Shown here one piece after another: positions 23,392 through 31,627 of a DNA stretch of 64,000 nt. Source of the DNA: Glutamicibacter sp002979865 (GTDB lineage: Bacteria; Actinomycetota; Actinomycetes; Actinomycetales; Micrococcaceae). Both the position numbers and the translations under genes were made by a program. The first letter of the stretch is position 1. Each line of letters starts with the position of its first letter. The notes beneath the pieces are model-generated. The model was given only the letters and a program-made list of their open reading frames with translations, made no database searches and had not been told where the DNA came from. The DNA lies in NCBI RefSeq assembly GCF_050030965.1, contig NZ_CP188297.1:2356001-2420000 (forward strand), read 5' to 3'.

Positions 23392-24498
23392 ATGTCCCAG
23401 TTGAACAGCCAGCAGGCTGCACCGGCCATGCAGGAACTGAAGGTCGGCGTCATCGGCGGCGGCTTCATGGCCCGGACCCACGCCGATGCGATCCGCCGGG
23501 CAGGCGCCCAGCTCATCGGGGTGCGGTCCAACGGCGAGCAATCCACCCGCCAAGCGTCAGCCGCCCTGGGCGTGCCCGGTTTCGGCAGCGTCGAAGCGCT
23601 GCTCGCCCAATGCGACGCCGTGCATGTCACCTCGCCCAATGCGTTGCATGCCGAGCAGGCAGCCGCCGCACTGGCAGCTGGCCTGTCCGTTGTTTGCGAG
23701 AAGCCGCTGGCGACCAGCGCCCGGGAAGCCGGCGAGCTGGCATTGCTGGCATCGCGTTCCCGGGCCGTGGCTTCGGTGCCGTTCGTCTACCGCTACCACC
23801 CCATGGTGCGGCAGGCCCGGGCCCACGTGCAGGAAGGGAAACTTGGCCGGCTGCTGACCGTGCGTGGCCAGTACCTGCAAGACTGGATGCATACGGTCAG
23901 CGACAGCAACTGGCGGGTAGAACCGGCCAAAGGCGGGCCTTCGCGGGCCTTCGCGGACATCGGTTCGCATCTGGTGGATCTGCTGGAATTCATTGCGGGG
24001 GAGCGGATCGTTCGGCTGAACGCGGCCACCTCCATTGCCCATAAGCAGCGGGGCGCCGTGGACGTCGATACCGAGGATGCTGCCGCCTTGATTGTGCAGA
24101 TGGCTTCGGGAGCCATCGGCACGCTGATGGTGTCACAGGTCAACGCCGGCCGGAAAAACGCCTTGACCATCGAGTTGTCCGGAGACCGGTCGGCGCTGGA
24201 ATTCAAGCAGGAAAAGCCGGAAGAACTGTGGATCGGCAAACCCGCCATGTCCTCGATCCTGTCCCGCCAGGCCGCTGATCTCAGTCCCGATGCCGCACGC
24301 TTGTCGGTGGTACCTGCAGGACACCCGATGGGCTACCTGGATGCTTTCGCCGCTTTCGTGGCCGACACCTACGCGGCGATCCGTGGCGAAGCACCCGAAG
24401 GGCTCCCAACTTTTGCCGATGGCGCCCGCGCCTGCCGTTTGACCGATGCCGTTCTGGAATCGGCTGATTCCGGGGACTGGATCGACACCGATGACTAG
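23392..24498 (+). CDS. Gfo/Idh/MocA-family oxidoreductase (second in the operon)
   Basis: This 368-residue NAD(P)-dependent dehydrogenase has the Rossmann motif VGVIGGGFMARTHADAI and the catalytic-Lys motif CEKPLATSAREAGEL. The C-terminal domain contains AFADIGSHLVDLLEFIAGERI. It is related only distantly to the first dehydrogenase of the operon. With the isomerase that follows, it probably forms a second oxidation/lyase or oxidation/epimerisation step. It begins 18 bases after the permease gene. Confidence 0.9.
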   Translation: MSQLNSQQAAPAMQELKVGVIGGGFMARTHADAIRRAGAQLIGVRSNGEQSTRQASAALGVPGFGSVEALLAQCDAVHVTSPNALHAEQAAAALAAGLSVVCEKPLATSAREAGELALLASRSRAVASVPFVYRYHPMVRQARAHVQEGKLGRLLTVRGQYLQDWMHTVSDSNWRVEPAKGGPSRAFADIGSHLVDLLEFIAGERIVRLNAATSIAHKQRGAVDVDTEDAAALIVQMASGAIGTLMVSQVNAGRKNALTIELSGDRSALEFKQEKPEELWIGKPAMSSILSRQAADLSPDAARLSVVPAGHPMGYLDAFAAFVADTYAAIRGEAPEGLPTFADGARACRLTDAVLESADSGDWIDTDD

Positions 24499-24511
24499 AG
24501 GAGAAACCACC

Positions 24512-25522
24512 ATGAACGCGACGCATCCAGTGACGCTTTTCACCGGCCAGTGGGCTGATATGCCCTTCGAAGAAGTCGCCCGGCTGGCTTCCGAGTGGGG
24601 TTATGACGGATTGGAAATCGCAGCCAGCGGTGACCACCTGGACCTCAAGCGTGCCGACGAGGATCCGGCCTACCTCCAGTCGCGGCTGGAAATCCTGGAC
24701 AAATACGGGCTGAAAGCCTGGGCGATCTCCAACCACCTGGGCGGCCAGGCTGTCTGCGATGACCCCATCGACTTCCGCCACCAGGCCATCCTGCGCGACT
24801 ATGTCTGGGGCGATGGGGATGGGGAAGGCGTCCGCCAGCGGGCCGCCGAGGACATGAAGCGCTCGGCCCGCGTCGCCCGCAAGCTCGGTGCCGGTGTAGT
24901 GGTTGGCTTTACCGGCTCGAAGATCTGGCAGTACGTCGCCATGTTCCCGCCGGTTCCGGGCGAGGTCATCGATGCAGGCTACGAGGACTTCGCGGATCGC
25001 TGGAATCCGATCATGGACGAATTCGATGAGCAGGGGGTGAAGTTCGCGCTGGAGGTGCACCCCTCCGAGATCGCCTACGATCACTGGACCACCGTGCGCA
25101 CCATGGAAGCAATCGGCCACCGCGAAGCGTTCGGGCTGAACTGGGATCCCAGCCATATGTTCTGGCAGGGCATCGACCCGGTCGCATTCATCACCGACTT
25201 CGCCGACCGCATCTACCACGTGGATTGCAAGGACACCCGGATGCATCATCCCAACGGGCGCAACGGCATCCTGGGTTCCCATCTCCCATGGGGCGATCCC
25301 CGCCGGCGCTGGGACTTCGTCTCCACCGGCCACGGAGACATCAACTGGGAAGATGCCTTCCGCGCACTGGACTTCCACGGGTACAAGGGCCCCATCTCCA
25401 TCGAATGGGAAGACGCGGGAATGGACCGCTTGCACGGTGCGAAGGAAGCTGTGGGCTACATCCGCAGCCTCCTGTTCAAGCGCCCCGAAGCGTCCTTCGA
25501 CGCGGCATTCTCGAACCAGTAG
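24512..25522 (+). CDS. Sugar phosphate isomerase/epimerase (second in the operon)
   Basis: This 336-residue TIM-barrel protein of the xylose-isomerase-like family is longer than the one at 18196. Metal-ligand segments include GLEIAASGDHLDL, FALEVHPSEIAYD, GLNWDPSHMFWQG, IYHVDCKDTRMH and SIEWEDAGMDR. The ATG at 24512 follows GAGGAGA; an in-frame upstream start would overlap the dehydrogenase gene. It closes the operon and converges with an IclR regulator after only 7 bases. Confidence 0.9.
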   Translation: MNATHPVTLFTGQWADMPFEEVARLASEWGYDGLEIAASGDHLDLKRADEDPAYLQSRLEILDKYGLKAWAISNHLGGQAVCDDPIDFRHQAILRDYVWGDGDGEGVRQRAAEDMKRSARVARKLGAGVVVGFTGSKIWQYVAMFPPVPGEVIDAGYEDFADRWNPIMDEFDEQGVKFALEVHPSEIAYDHWTTVRTMEAIGHREAFGLNWDPSHMFWQGIDPVAFITDFADRIYHVDCKDTRMHHPNGRNGILGSHLPWGDPRRRWDFVSTGHGDINWEDAFRALDFHGYKGPISIEWEDAGMDRLHGAKEAVGYIRSLLFKRPEASFDAAFSNQ

Positions 25523-25529
25523 CACCTGG

Positions 25530-26303
25530 CTAGGAAGGACGCTTGCCCTGCACCCGCGAGGTAATCACCGAAGCGGTGGCGCGGATCTGCAGCAGGAGAG
25601 TCTCCCACTGCTCTTCGGGGACACGATCGGCCAGGAAGGTGACAGCAACGGCGGCCACCGGCCAATCGCTGGAATCCCGGATTTCTACCGCGAGCGAGTG
25701 GAAATCCGGGGTGACATCCCCGCGCTCTACGGCATAGCCGCGCTGCGTGCTCTGGTCCAGCTCGCGGCGCAACTGCGAGTAGCTGGAGATCGATGACTCG
25801 GCCACTCGCTCCGTGAAGCTGGCAGCACCGGGGTAGAGCGCACGCACCTGGGATTTGGGCAGCGCGGCGAGAATTGCCCTGCCGGATGCGGTCAGGTGCG
25901 AAGGCAGGCGAACACCCACGTCGGTGACCAAGGATGGCCGGCCCTTGGCGCGTTCTTCGACAATGTAGAGAACATCGGAACCATGCAGCACGGCCAGGTG
26001 GGCGCTTTCCCCGACCTTGTCGACCAGCTGGGCAATCAGCGGGGCACCCAGCCGTGCCAGCGGTTCCTGGCGGGTATAGGCGCTGGAAAGCTCAAAAGCG
26101 GAGACACCCAGACCATAGGATTTGTCCTCTGGATAGTGGGTGATGAATCCGTGCTCCAGCATCACGTTCAGCAGCTGGTAGACACTGGATCGAGGAAGCT
26201 CCAGCAACGTGGCGATCATTGCCGCCGGAGTCGGGGTCTTCCTGCTGGCCAGCAACCTGAGGATCCGCAAGGTGTTATCGGCCGCTGGAACCTTGCTGCC
26301 CAT
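25530..26303 (-). CDS. IclR-family transcriptional regulator
   Basis: This 257-residue protein has an N-terminal winged HTH (NTLRILRLLASRKTPTPAAMIATLLELPRSSVYQLLNVMLEHGFITH) and a C-terminal IclR effector domain. The latter contains HLAVLHGSDVLYIVEE and RLPSHLTASGRAILAALP. It converges with the sugar operon and could respond to one of its intermediates, but it might equally control distant genes. The PfkB kinase further along the same strand is separated from it by a terminator. Confidence 0.92.
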   Translation of the reverse strand: MGSKVPAADNTLRILRLLASRKTPTPAAMIATLLELPRSSVYQLLNVMLEHGFITHYPEDKSYGLGVSAFELSSAYTRQEPLARLGAPLIAQLVDKVGESAHLAVLHGSDVLYIVEERAKGRPSLVTDVGVRLPSHLTASGRAILAALPKSQVRALYPGAASFTERVAESSISSYSQLRRELDQSTQRGYAVERGDVTPDFHSLAVEIRDSSDWPVAAVAVTFLADRVPEEQWETLLLQIRATASVITSRVQGKRPS

Positions 26304-26438
26304 GGGGCCTCCTCAATGAATCGTGCATAGTGCTCTGCAAGGAACTCTAGCAACCTGGTCAGCGGTTTCCTTCGATAGTCCAGGCTGCTGGGCTGGCTGC
26401 CGGCGGATAATGCTAGTCACCCACAACGAATGAAATAA

Positions 26439-26486
26439 ATAGTCGCTGGGATCAGCGCCATTCCAGGCGGAGATCCCAGCGACTAT
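26439..26486 (-). terminator. Terminator after the PfkB kinase gene
   Basis: A perfect 15-base stem (ATAGTCGCTGGGATC with GATCCCAGCGACTAT) encloses an 18-base loop. On the minus strand it is followed by TTATTT. It separates the kinase gene from the IclR gene. Confidence 0.8.
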
Positions 26487-26504
26487 CGGCCAGAAATGAA
26501 AGGT

Positions 26505-27413
26505 CTAGCGCGTCGTGGAACTGAGGAAATGATTCAGCTCGTCAAGGGTTGGAGGATTCGCCCCGGCGCGCGACACGGTGATTCCCGCGCACACCGAAGC
26601 GATCTGCATGACCTTCTCCAGCTCGACGCTGTCCAGCTGCGTGCCATCGCGAAGGGACTTGGCCAGCGAGCTGTCCAAGATGGCGTGGAGCAGCCCGGCC
26701 ATGAACGCATCACCGGCGCCGACCGTATCTACGGTACGCACCGAAATCGAGGGAACCATGACCTCGCTTTGCCTGGTCCGGGCCTCGGCTCCGCGTGCGC
26801 CGAAGGTGATGATCGCTAGCGATGCCCCGCGCTCCAAGAAGTGCTCCAGGATGCGATTGGTGTCCCATCCCGGATAGAGCCACAGGGCGTCTTCGTCACT
26901 GAGCTTGACGATATCCGCCAGCCCGGCCAGCTTCTCGATCTGCTTGACCGATTCTGCCCGGTCCTCGACCAGCTCCGGACGCAGGTTCGGATCGAAGCTC
27001 AGGATCTGGCCCGGTGGGGAAGCCTCGAAAGCCTCATGGATTCGAGCGGCACTCGGACCCTGGAATGCTGCAACGGATCCTGAATGGAACAAGGTGGCTT
27101 GGGTCGAAGCCATGCTCTGCAATTTGCAGTTCAGCTGGAACTCGTAGTTGGCATCTCCGGACTCGTCCAGCACGACGGTGGCGCTGGAAGTCTGCGCATC
27201 GGTGTGCGATCCGGCTGCGAGCTGAACGCCTGAGGCCGCCACATGTTCGGCGATCAGCCGGCCATGCTCGTCATCGCCGATGTCCGTCTGGAGCAGGACT
27301 TCGTGGCCCAATCGGCCCAGTCCAACAGCAACATTCATCGGGGAACCGCCGGGATGCGCCACACCATCGACGATATCGACTAGGGCTTCACCGGCAACCT
27401 GAATATTAACCAT
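26505..27413 (-). CDS. PfkB-family carbohydrate kinase (fructokinase-like)
   Basis: This 302-residue sugar kinase starts NIQVAGEALVDIVDG and continues with the sugar-binding HPGGSPMNVAVGLGRLG. It ends with the ATP/catalytic motif VDTVGAGDAFMAGLLHA. The GEALVD start and GGSPMN motif are typical of fructokinases, but the substrate is not certain. It lies between the NnaR-like gene and the IclR gene on the same strand. A terminator after it indicates a transcript ending here. Confidence 0.9.
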   Translation of the reverse strand: MVNIQVAGEALVDIVDGVAHPGGSPMNVAVGLGRLGHEVLLQTDIGDDEHGRLIAEHVAASGVQLAAGSHTDAQTSSATVVLDESGDANYEFQLNCKLQSMASTQATLFHSGSVAAFQGPSAARIHEAFEASPPGQILSFDPNLRPELVEDRAESVKQIEKLAGLADIVKLSDEDALWLYPGWDTNRILEHFLERGASLAIITFGARGAEARTRQSEVMVPSISVRTVDTVGAGDAFMAGLLHAILDSSLAKSLRDGTQLDSVELEKVMQIASVCAGITVSRAGANPPTLDELNHFLSSTTR

Positions 27414-27459
27414 GACATCGATCCTACGTAACCCGGAGGGAAAAAGCCCATCGGGGTGA

Positions 27460-28560
27460 TCATACGTTCAGCCTGTACCCACGTTTGATGACCGTGGCGA
27501 TGATTTCTGGTTGCGGCAACGCCTTGCGCAGCCGGCTCAGGGTCATATCCAAGGCATGCTTGGAACTGGCTTCCGGAAGTGCGGCCCCCAGCTCTTCGCG
27601 GGAGAGGACGCTGCCGCCGGCCTCGATCAGCGCGCGCACCAATTCGGCCTGCCCGGGAGTCAATTCGCAGTTTTCGTCCTGGACTGAGAGGGTGCGACCG
27701 CGCAGCTGCACCTGGCCGTGGACCGTTTGCGCCTGCAACGTGCCCAGCGAGGCCAGATGCTCCACGAGCTGGCCGATCATCGCACCCATGCGATGGCGCT
27801 CGGGAACCAGCGGGCAGATGCCCGCCTCGATCAGCGGGGCAGCAGTCACCGGTCCAACGGTGGCCACTGCGACGCGCTCGGCCAGTGAGCGCAGCAGTGC
27901 GGGCAAGCGATTGCGCGCCTTGGCAGCGGCGAACAGCGCGTGCACGCTTGGCGCGCTGGTGAAGGTCACCGCGTCGAAGTGGGCGGCGCACAGGCCCTCC
28001 ACCAAAGCAGAAATCCCGCTATCGCTGCTGGTGTCCTGCCAGCGGTAGGGCTCCACCTTCAGCACCCGGCGAGCGCCCAGCTCGCGCAGGCTCTGGGGCA
28101 TTCCATGGTCGGAATCGGCATGAAGCTGCAAGGCGACGGTGGCGCCCTGGAGCTTGCCCTCCAGCAGTTCCAGCATGGAGACGCTGCGCCCGTCCTTGGC
28201 CACGGCGGCCGGTTCCAGGCCCAGCGCCTTGACGGCGCCATGGGCTTTGGCCCCGCGGACGTAGAGCTGCGCCTGCCCGAGCGCTGCCAGCAGCTCGTCG
28301 CCAATGCCGGCAGCCTCGGAGGTGTCAACCCAGCGGCGCAGTCCGTAGGCGGTCGTAATGATGGCTACCTGCGGACGGACCTCAATCAGCTTTTGCGTTT
28401 GCGCGATCAGTTGCTGCTCATCGTCCAGCGGGGCGAGCTGGAGCAGCGGAGTATGGGTCACCTCGGCGCCGCGGCGTTCGAAGGCTTCGATGAGTTCTGC
28501 GGAACGGCGGTCGCTGGTGACGGCCAGCCGGAAGCCGGCCAAGGGTTTGGGGCTGCTCAT
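27460..28560 (-). CDS. HemD-like protein fused to a winged-helix DNA-binding domain (NnaR type)
   Basis: Residues 1 to about 265 resemble uroporphyrinogen-III synthase (GFRLAVTSDRRSAELIEAF, FTSAPSVHALFAAAK, VATVGPVTAAPLIEAG). The last 95 residues are an OmpR/PhoB-type winged helix (LTPGQAELVRALIEAGGSVLSREELGAAL, ending VIKRGYRLNV). This is the architecture of NnaR, a nitrate/nitrite assimilation activator of actinobacteria. The gene overlaps the stop of the siroheme methyltransferase by one base (TGATG), supporting a joint role in nitrite reduction. It probably senses rather than makes a tetrapyrrole. Confidence 0.85.
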   Translation of the reverse strand: MSSPKPLAGFRLAVTSDRRSAELIEAFERRGAEVTHTPLLQLAPLDDEQQLIAQTQKLIEVRPQVAIITTAYGLRRWVDTSEAAGIGDELLAALGQAQLYVRGAKAHGAVKALGLEPAAVAKDGRSVSMLELLEGKLQGATVALQLHADSDHGMPQSLRELGARRVLKVEPYRWQDTSSDSGISALVEGLCAAHFDAVTFTSAPSVHALFAAAKARNRLPALLRSLAERVAVATVGPVTAAPLIEAGICPLVPERHRMGAMIGQLVEHLASLGTLQAQTVHGQVQLRGRTLSVQDENCELTPGQAELVRALIEAGGSVLSREELGAALPEASSKHALDMTLSRLRKALPQPEIIATVIKRGYRLNV

Positions 28561-29579
28561 CAGGCCACTTCCAATTGCGCTGCCAGCGTGGCCGGCTCTT
28601 CTTGCGCTGCCGCGTTCACCAGGGTGGCCGGCAGCCCAGCGACTTCACCGATGACAATGACTGCAGGGTTGGAATGGCCGCGGGCTGTTTCGGCGAGACG
28701 GGCTAGCCGGGTGCAGCTGGTGCGCTGGATGTCGGTGGTGCCGGATTCGACGATGGCGCATGGCATTTGCGGGTCCATGCCGACCCGGTGCAGCCCGGCG
28801 ACGGTCTGCTCGATGGTGCCCATGCCCATCAGGATCACGATGCTTCCGCCCAGCTTGGCCAGGTGGTCAAGCTGCGCATCGCTGAGTGGATCGTGGGCCG
28901 AGACCACGGTGAACATGGTGTTCACCCCGCGCGCGGTGACCGGGATGCCGGCTGCTGCCGGCACGGTGATGCACGAGCTCAGTCCCGGGATGACGCTGAT
29001 CGGGATGCTCGCAGCGGTAGCGGCCGCGATTTCTTCGAAGCCGCGGCCGAAGACGAAGGGATCTCCGCCCTTGAGCCGGACTACGGCAGCGCCACCGCGG
29101 GCCGCTTCGATCATCAGGGCTTCGATATCCCGTTGGGTGAGCTTGTGGTGTCCGGGAAGCTTGCCGACGTCCACGATTTGAGCTTGCGGTGCGAGAGCCG
29201 GCAGGTGCGCTGCGGGACCGAGCCTGTCGGCGAAGACGACTTCTGCTTCGGCCAGGGCCCGCACGCCGCGCAGGGTCAGCAGGTCCAATGCGCCGGGGCC
29301 GCCACCGAGCAGGGTGATGGATCCGGCCCGGGTCGCTGGTCCAAGGTGCATGACGGGAATGCGCGCGGCCTGCACCACCGAGGCGAAGCGCAGCGGTTCG
29401 GCATCGCAGATCACCAGCAGGCCGGCTTGTTCCAGCAACTGTACTGCCTGGAAGGGCCCGTCGGCGGTGAGCACCGTGGCGCCCTCCGCCTGGAAGCGCA
29501 GCGCAGTATTTTTGCTCCCGGATTTACTTCCAGCGATCAGCACAGTGCATCCGCGCAGTTCGAGGTCGATGCCAATCAT
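28560..29579 (-). CDS. cobA: Uroporphyrinogen-III C-methyltransferase with a degenerate Rossmann-like N-domain
   Basis: This 339-residue protein makes precorrin-2 for siroheme, the cofactor of nitrite and sulfite reductases. The methyltransferase part starts at about residue 90 with SITLLGGGPGALDLLTLRGVRALAEAEVVFADRL and contains VRLKGGDPFVFGRGFEE. The first 85 residues start IDLELRGCTVLIAGSKSGSKNTALRF and look like a shortened CysG/Met8-type dehydrogenase domain whose glycine-rich NAD motif is replaced by GSKSGSK. The ATG at 29579 has AAGGAA upstream and overlaps the stop of a 13-codon leader ORF. Confidence 0.9.
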   Translation of the reverse strand: MIGIDLELRGCTVLIAGSKSGSKNTALRFQAEGATVLTADGPFQAVQLLEQAGLLVICDAEPLRFASVVQAARIPVMHLGPATRAGSITLLGGGPGALDLLTLRGVRALAEAEVVFADRLGPAAHLPALAPQAQIVDVGKLPGHHKLTQRDIEALMIEAARGGAAVVRLKGGDPFVFGRGFEEIAAATAASIPISVIPGLSSCITVPAAAGIPVTARGVNTMFTVVSAHDPLSDAQLDHLAKLGGSIVILMGMGTIEQTVAGLHRVGMDPQMPCAIVESGTTDIQRTSCTRLARLAETARGHSNPAVIVIGEVAGLPATLVNAAAQEEPATLAAQLEVA

Positions 29580-29617
29580 GGTTTCCTTGATTCTGCTCGA
29601 GTTTCTAGGGGTGACAT
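29576..29617 (-). CDS. Candidate 13-residue leader peptide before the siroheme methyltransferase
   Basis: An ATG at 29617 on the minus strand sits behind AAGGAGAATCCC, a better ribosome-binding site than that of the methyltransferase gene. It encodes MSPLETRAESRKP, and its TGA overlaps the cobA start as ATGA. This arrangement suggests translational coupling or a regulatory upstream ORF. The short length means it could be chance; only the strong site and the exact overlap argue for it. Confidence 0.4.
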   Translation of the reverse strand: MSPLETRAESRKP

Positions 29618-29712
29618 GGGATTCTCCTTGAACTAGTGGATGCACCCAGCTTAGGCGCCCAGGTTTTCCCGGAGGTATCGCAAATGTTTCAAGCGCAATA
29701 ATTCGAGTAAAG

Positions 29713-29729
29713 GTTAACCTTTTCGAAAT
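29713..29729. promoter_or_regulatory. Possible GlnR-like box upstream of the siroheme methyltransferase
   Basis: TTAAC, six bases, then GAAAT resembles the actinobacterial GlnR half-site pair gTnAC-n6-GaAAC with one mismatch on each side. It lies about 135 bases upstream of cobA in the divergent region with the AlkB gene. GlnR control would fit nitrate assimilation; this is inference from a short motif. Confidence 0.3.
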
Positions 29730-29869
29730 GTTCGCGAGGGTAAGACGAAACACAAAGTCTCTAATGTAAATATTGTTGCGAGGCACCGGCCTGGCTGATC
29801 CTGCAAAGTTCAGTGAGCGAATACGCGGGAGACTTGCCGAGTTCTGCCTGCAACGGGCACGCTGGGAAC

Positions 29870-30544
29870 ATGGAATCCCTGTTCGACGACAGTGCACTGC
29901 CCCGTACCGGGGGAGCCTTGCGCCCAGGAGCCTGGCACTTGCCGGGGTGGCTGGACGCGCCCGCGCAGCAGTGGATCGTCCGGCGCTTCTTCGAATGGGG
30001 CAGCGGGCCTGTTCCGCCGCACCGCACAGCCGTCAACGGCCATCCGATGAGCGTGCAGAGCTTGTGCCTGGGATGGCATTGGAGCCCGAACCGCTACTCC
30101 AAGACCGCTGACGACCTGGACGGGCAATCAGTGGCGCCCATGGAAGACTGGCTGGTCCGCTTGGGCAAGCAAGCGGTCGCAGAAGCTACTGGTGACCTGC
30201 AGCGCGCGCAGGACTACCAGCCCGATGCGGCTATCGTGAACTACTACGACGAGCAGGCCGCCATGGGCATGCACCAGGATGCGCAAGAACGCATCAACGC
30301 CCCAGTGGTTTCGCTGTCCATCGGCGATTCGGCAACATTCCGCCTGGGCAATACCGAGAACCGCAACCGGCCATGGCAAGAGATCCGGCTGGCTTCGGGG
30401 GACCTGTTCGTCTTCGACGGCCCCTCACGCTTCGCCTATCACGGGGTGAGCAAGATCCATGCCGGGACCGCGCCTGCAGGCCTGGGCCTTGGCGGCGGAC
30501 GCATTAACATCACGCTGCGCCAGACCGGGCTGGAAGCGAACTAG
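29870..30544 (+). CDS. AlkB-like 2-oxoglutarate/Fe(II)-dependent dioxygenase
   Basis: This 224-residue protein has the AlkB jelly-roll motifs. Iron ligands are His135 and Asp137 in GMHQDAQE and His191 in AYHGVSK. The final RINITLRQTG carries the 2-oxoglutarate-binding Arg and the second Arg of the AlkB signature. Upstream, AIVNYYDEQAAMGMHQD is the typical nucleotide-lid to core segment. It probably reverses alkylation damage in DNA or RNA. The ATG at 29870 is chosen; a GTG 19 codons upstream is possible. The stop overlaps the opposing gene's stop at CTAG. Confidence 0.9.
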   Translation: MESLFDDSALPRTGGALRPGAWHLPGWLDAPAQQWIVRRFFEWGSGPVPPHRTAVNGHPMSVQSLCLGWHWSPNRYSKTADDLDGQSVAPMEDWLVRLGKQAVAEATGDLQRAQDYQPDAAIVNYYDEQAAMGMHQDAQERINAPVVSLSIGDSATFRLGNTENRNRPWQEIRLASGDLFVFDGPSRFAYHGVSKIHAGTAPAGLGLGGGRINITLRQTGLEAN

Positions 30545-31482
30545 TTCCCCAGATCGATCGTGGCAGCGAGCGCGTAATGATCGGAATCGGCGATTTCCAG
30601 CCGCTCCAGGCCTGCTGATTCGACGCCGCGCAGCATCACATGATCGATGCCGAGCATCGGGAACAGGGACCGCGGCCAGGTCAGGGCCAAGCCCCAGTCG
30701 CTGTAGTGGGCTTCCTCCAGCTGGTTAGCGACCGGCGCGAAGTGGCGGTCGGAGCTGGTGGCGTTGAAGTCTCCGGCGGCAACGATCTTCGCAGAATCGT
30801 CATCGGCGAGGTAGCCGGCCAAGGAAGCAAGCATCATGTCCCGCTCGTGATGGCCGGTAGGCCTGGCCGACGCCGCATGCACAGCGTACAGGCGGACATC
30901 CCCTTTTTCGCTGGCCACGTCCACCCGCAACGCGCGGTCCCAACCCAGCCCCAGATCCAGGGGCTCTGGATTCTTCAGCGGATAGGCGCTCCACACGCCT
31001 ACGGTGCTGACCATGTAGCTGTAAGGATGGGATTGGGCGAGCTCGGCGGTGATTTCCGGCTCTTGGCCTTCACCGATTTCCTGCAGGGTGATGACCTGCG
31101 CGCCGTTGGCTGCCAATTCGCGGGCGGCTTGCACGCCCGCAGACTCGTGGACGTTTTGCGTGGCAACCAGCAGGGAAGCTTCTGGTGCGCGCCGGTCCGA
31201 AGGCAGGAACGCCGGCCCGAAGAGCACAGCCCAAACAACGACCGGTACGAGCAGGCCGATGAAGCTGATGCGTCCGCGCACCACCAAGGCCATCAGCAAG
31301 AGCACTGGAATTCCGAGGCCCATCCACGGGGCCAGGTTATCGACGATCAATCCGAGACCCAGGACATCGGGGATCTGCTGGTGGAACACCATTAGCCCGG
31401 CCAGCGCGAGACAGAGCATGACAAAGAAGAACCTCGCGATTATTCGCGAGGCCGACAGGCGATGGTGCGATGAATGAGGCAT
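30541..31482 (-). CDS. Membrane-anchored endonuclease/exonuclease/phosphatase-family protein
   Basis: This protein of about 313 residues has three N-terminal hydrophobic segments (residues 13-30, 40-70 and 75-95, roughly). An EEP domain follows, presumably facing outward. Catalytic motifs are LQEIGEG, VAAGDFNATSSDRHF, GIDHVMLRG and the terminal DSDHYALAATIDL. The substrate could be DNA or a phosphodiester or phospholipid. The second Met (31482) is chosen as start; an earlier in-frame start at 31545 is possible. It converges with the AlkB gene and shares its CTAG stop palindrome. Confidence 0.85.
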   Translation of the reverse strand: MPHSSHHRLSASRIIARFFFVMLCLALAGLMVFHQQIPDVLGLGLIVDNLAPWMGLGIPVLLLMALVVRGRISFIGLLVPVVVWAVLFGPAFLPSDRRAPEASLLVATQNVHESAGVQAARELAANGAQVITLQEIGEGQEPEITAELAQSHPYSYMVSTVGVWSAYPLKNPEPLDLGLGWDRALRVDVASEKGDVRLYAVHAASARPTGHHERDMMLASLAGYLADDDSAKIVAAGDFNATSSDRHFAPVANQLEEAHYSDWGLALTWPRSLFPMLGIDHVMLRGVESAGLERLEIADSDHYALAATIDLGN

Positions 31483-31627
31483 AGGACTTAATACAGTGGC
31501 ACAAAATACTGTGGGATTCGTAATTTTCCGCTCGGGGATTGCCACTGTCGCCCGATGCAGTCACTACGATGGATAAGAGCGCCGAGGGAGCCGCTTCCCA
31601 AGACCCTGCCATGAATTGAGAAATTGA

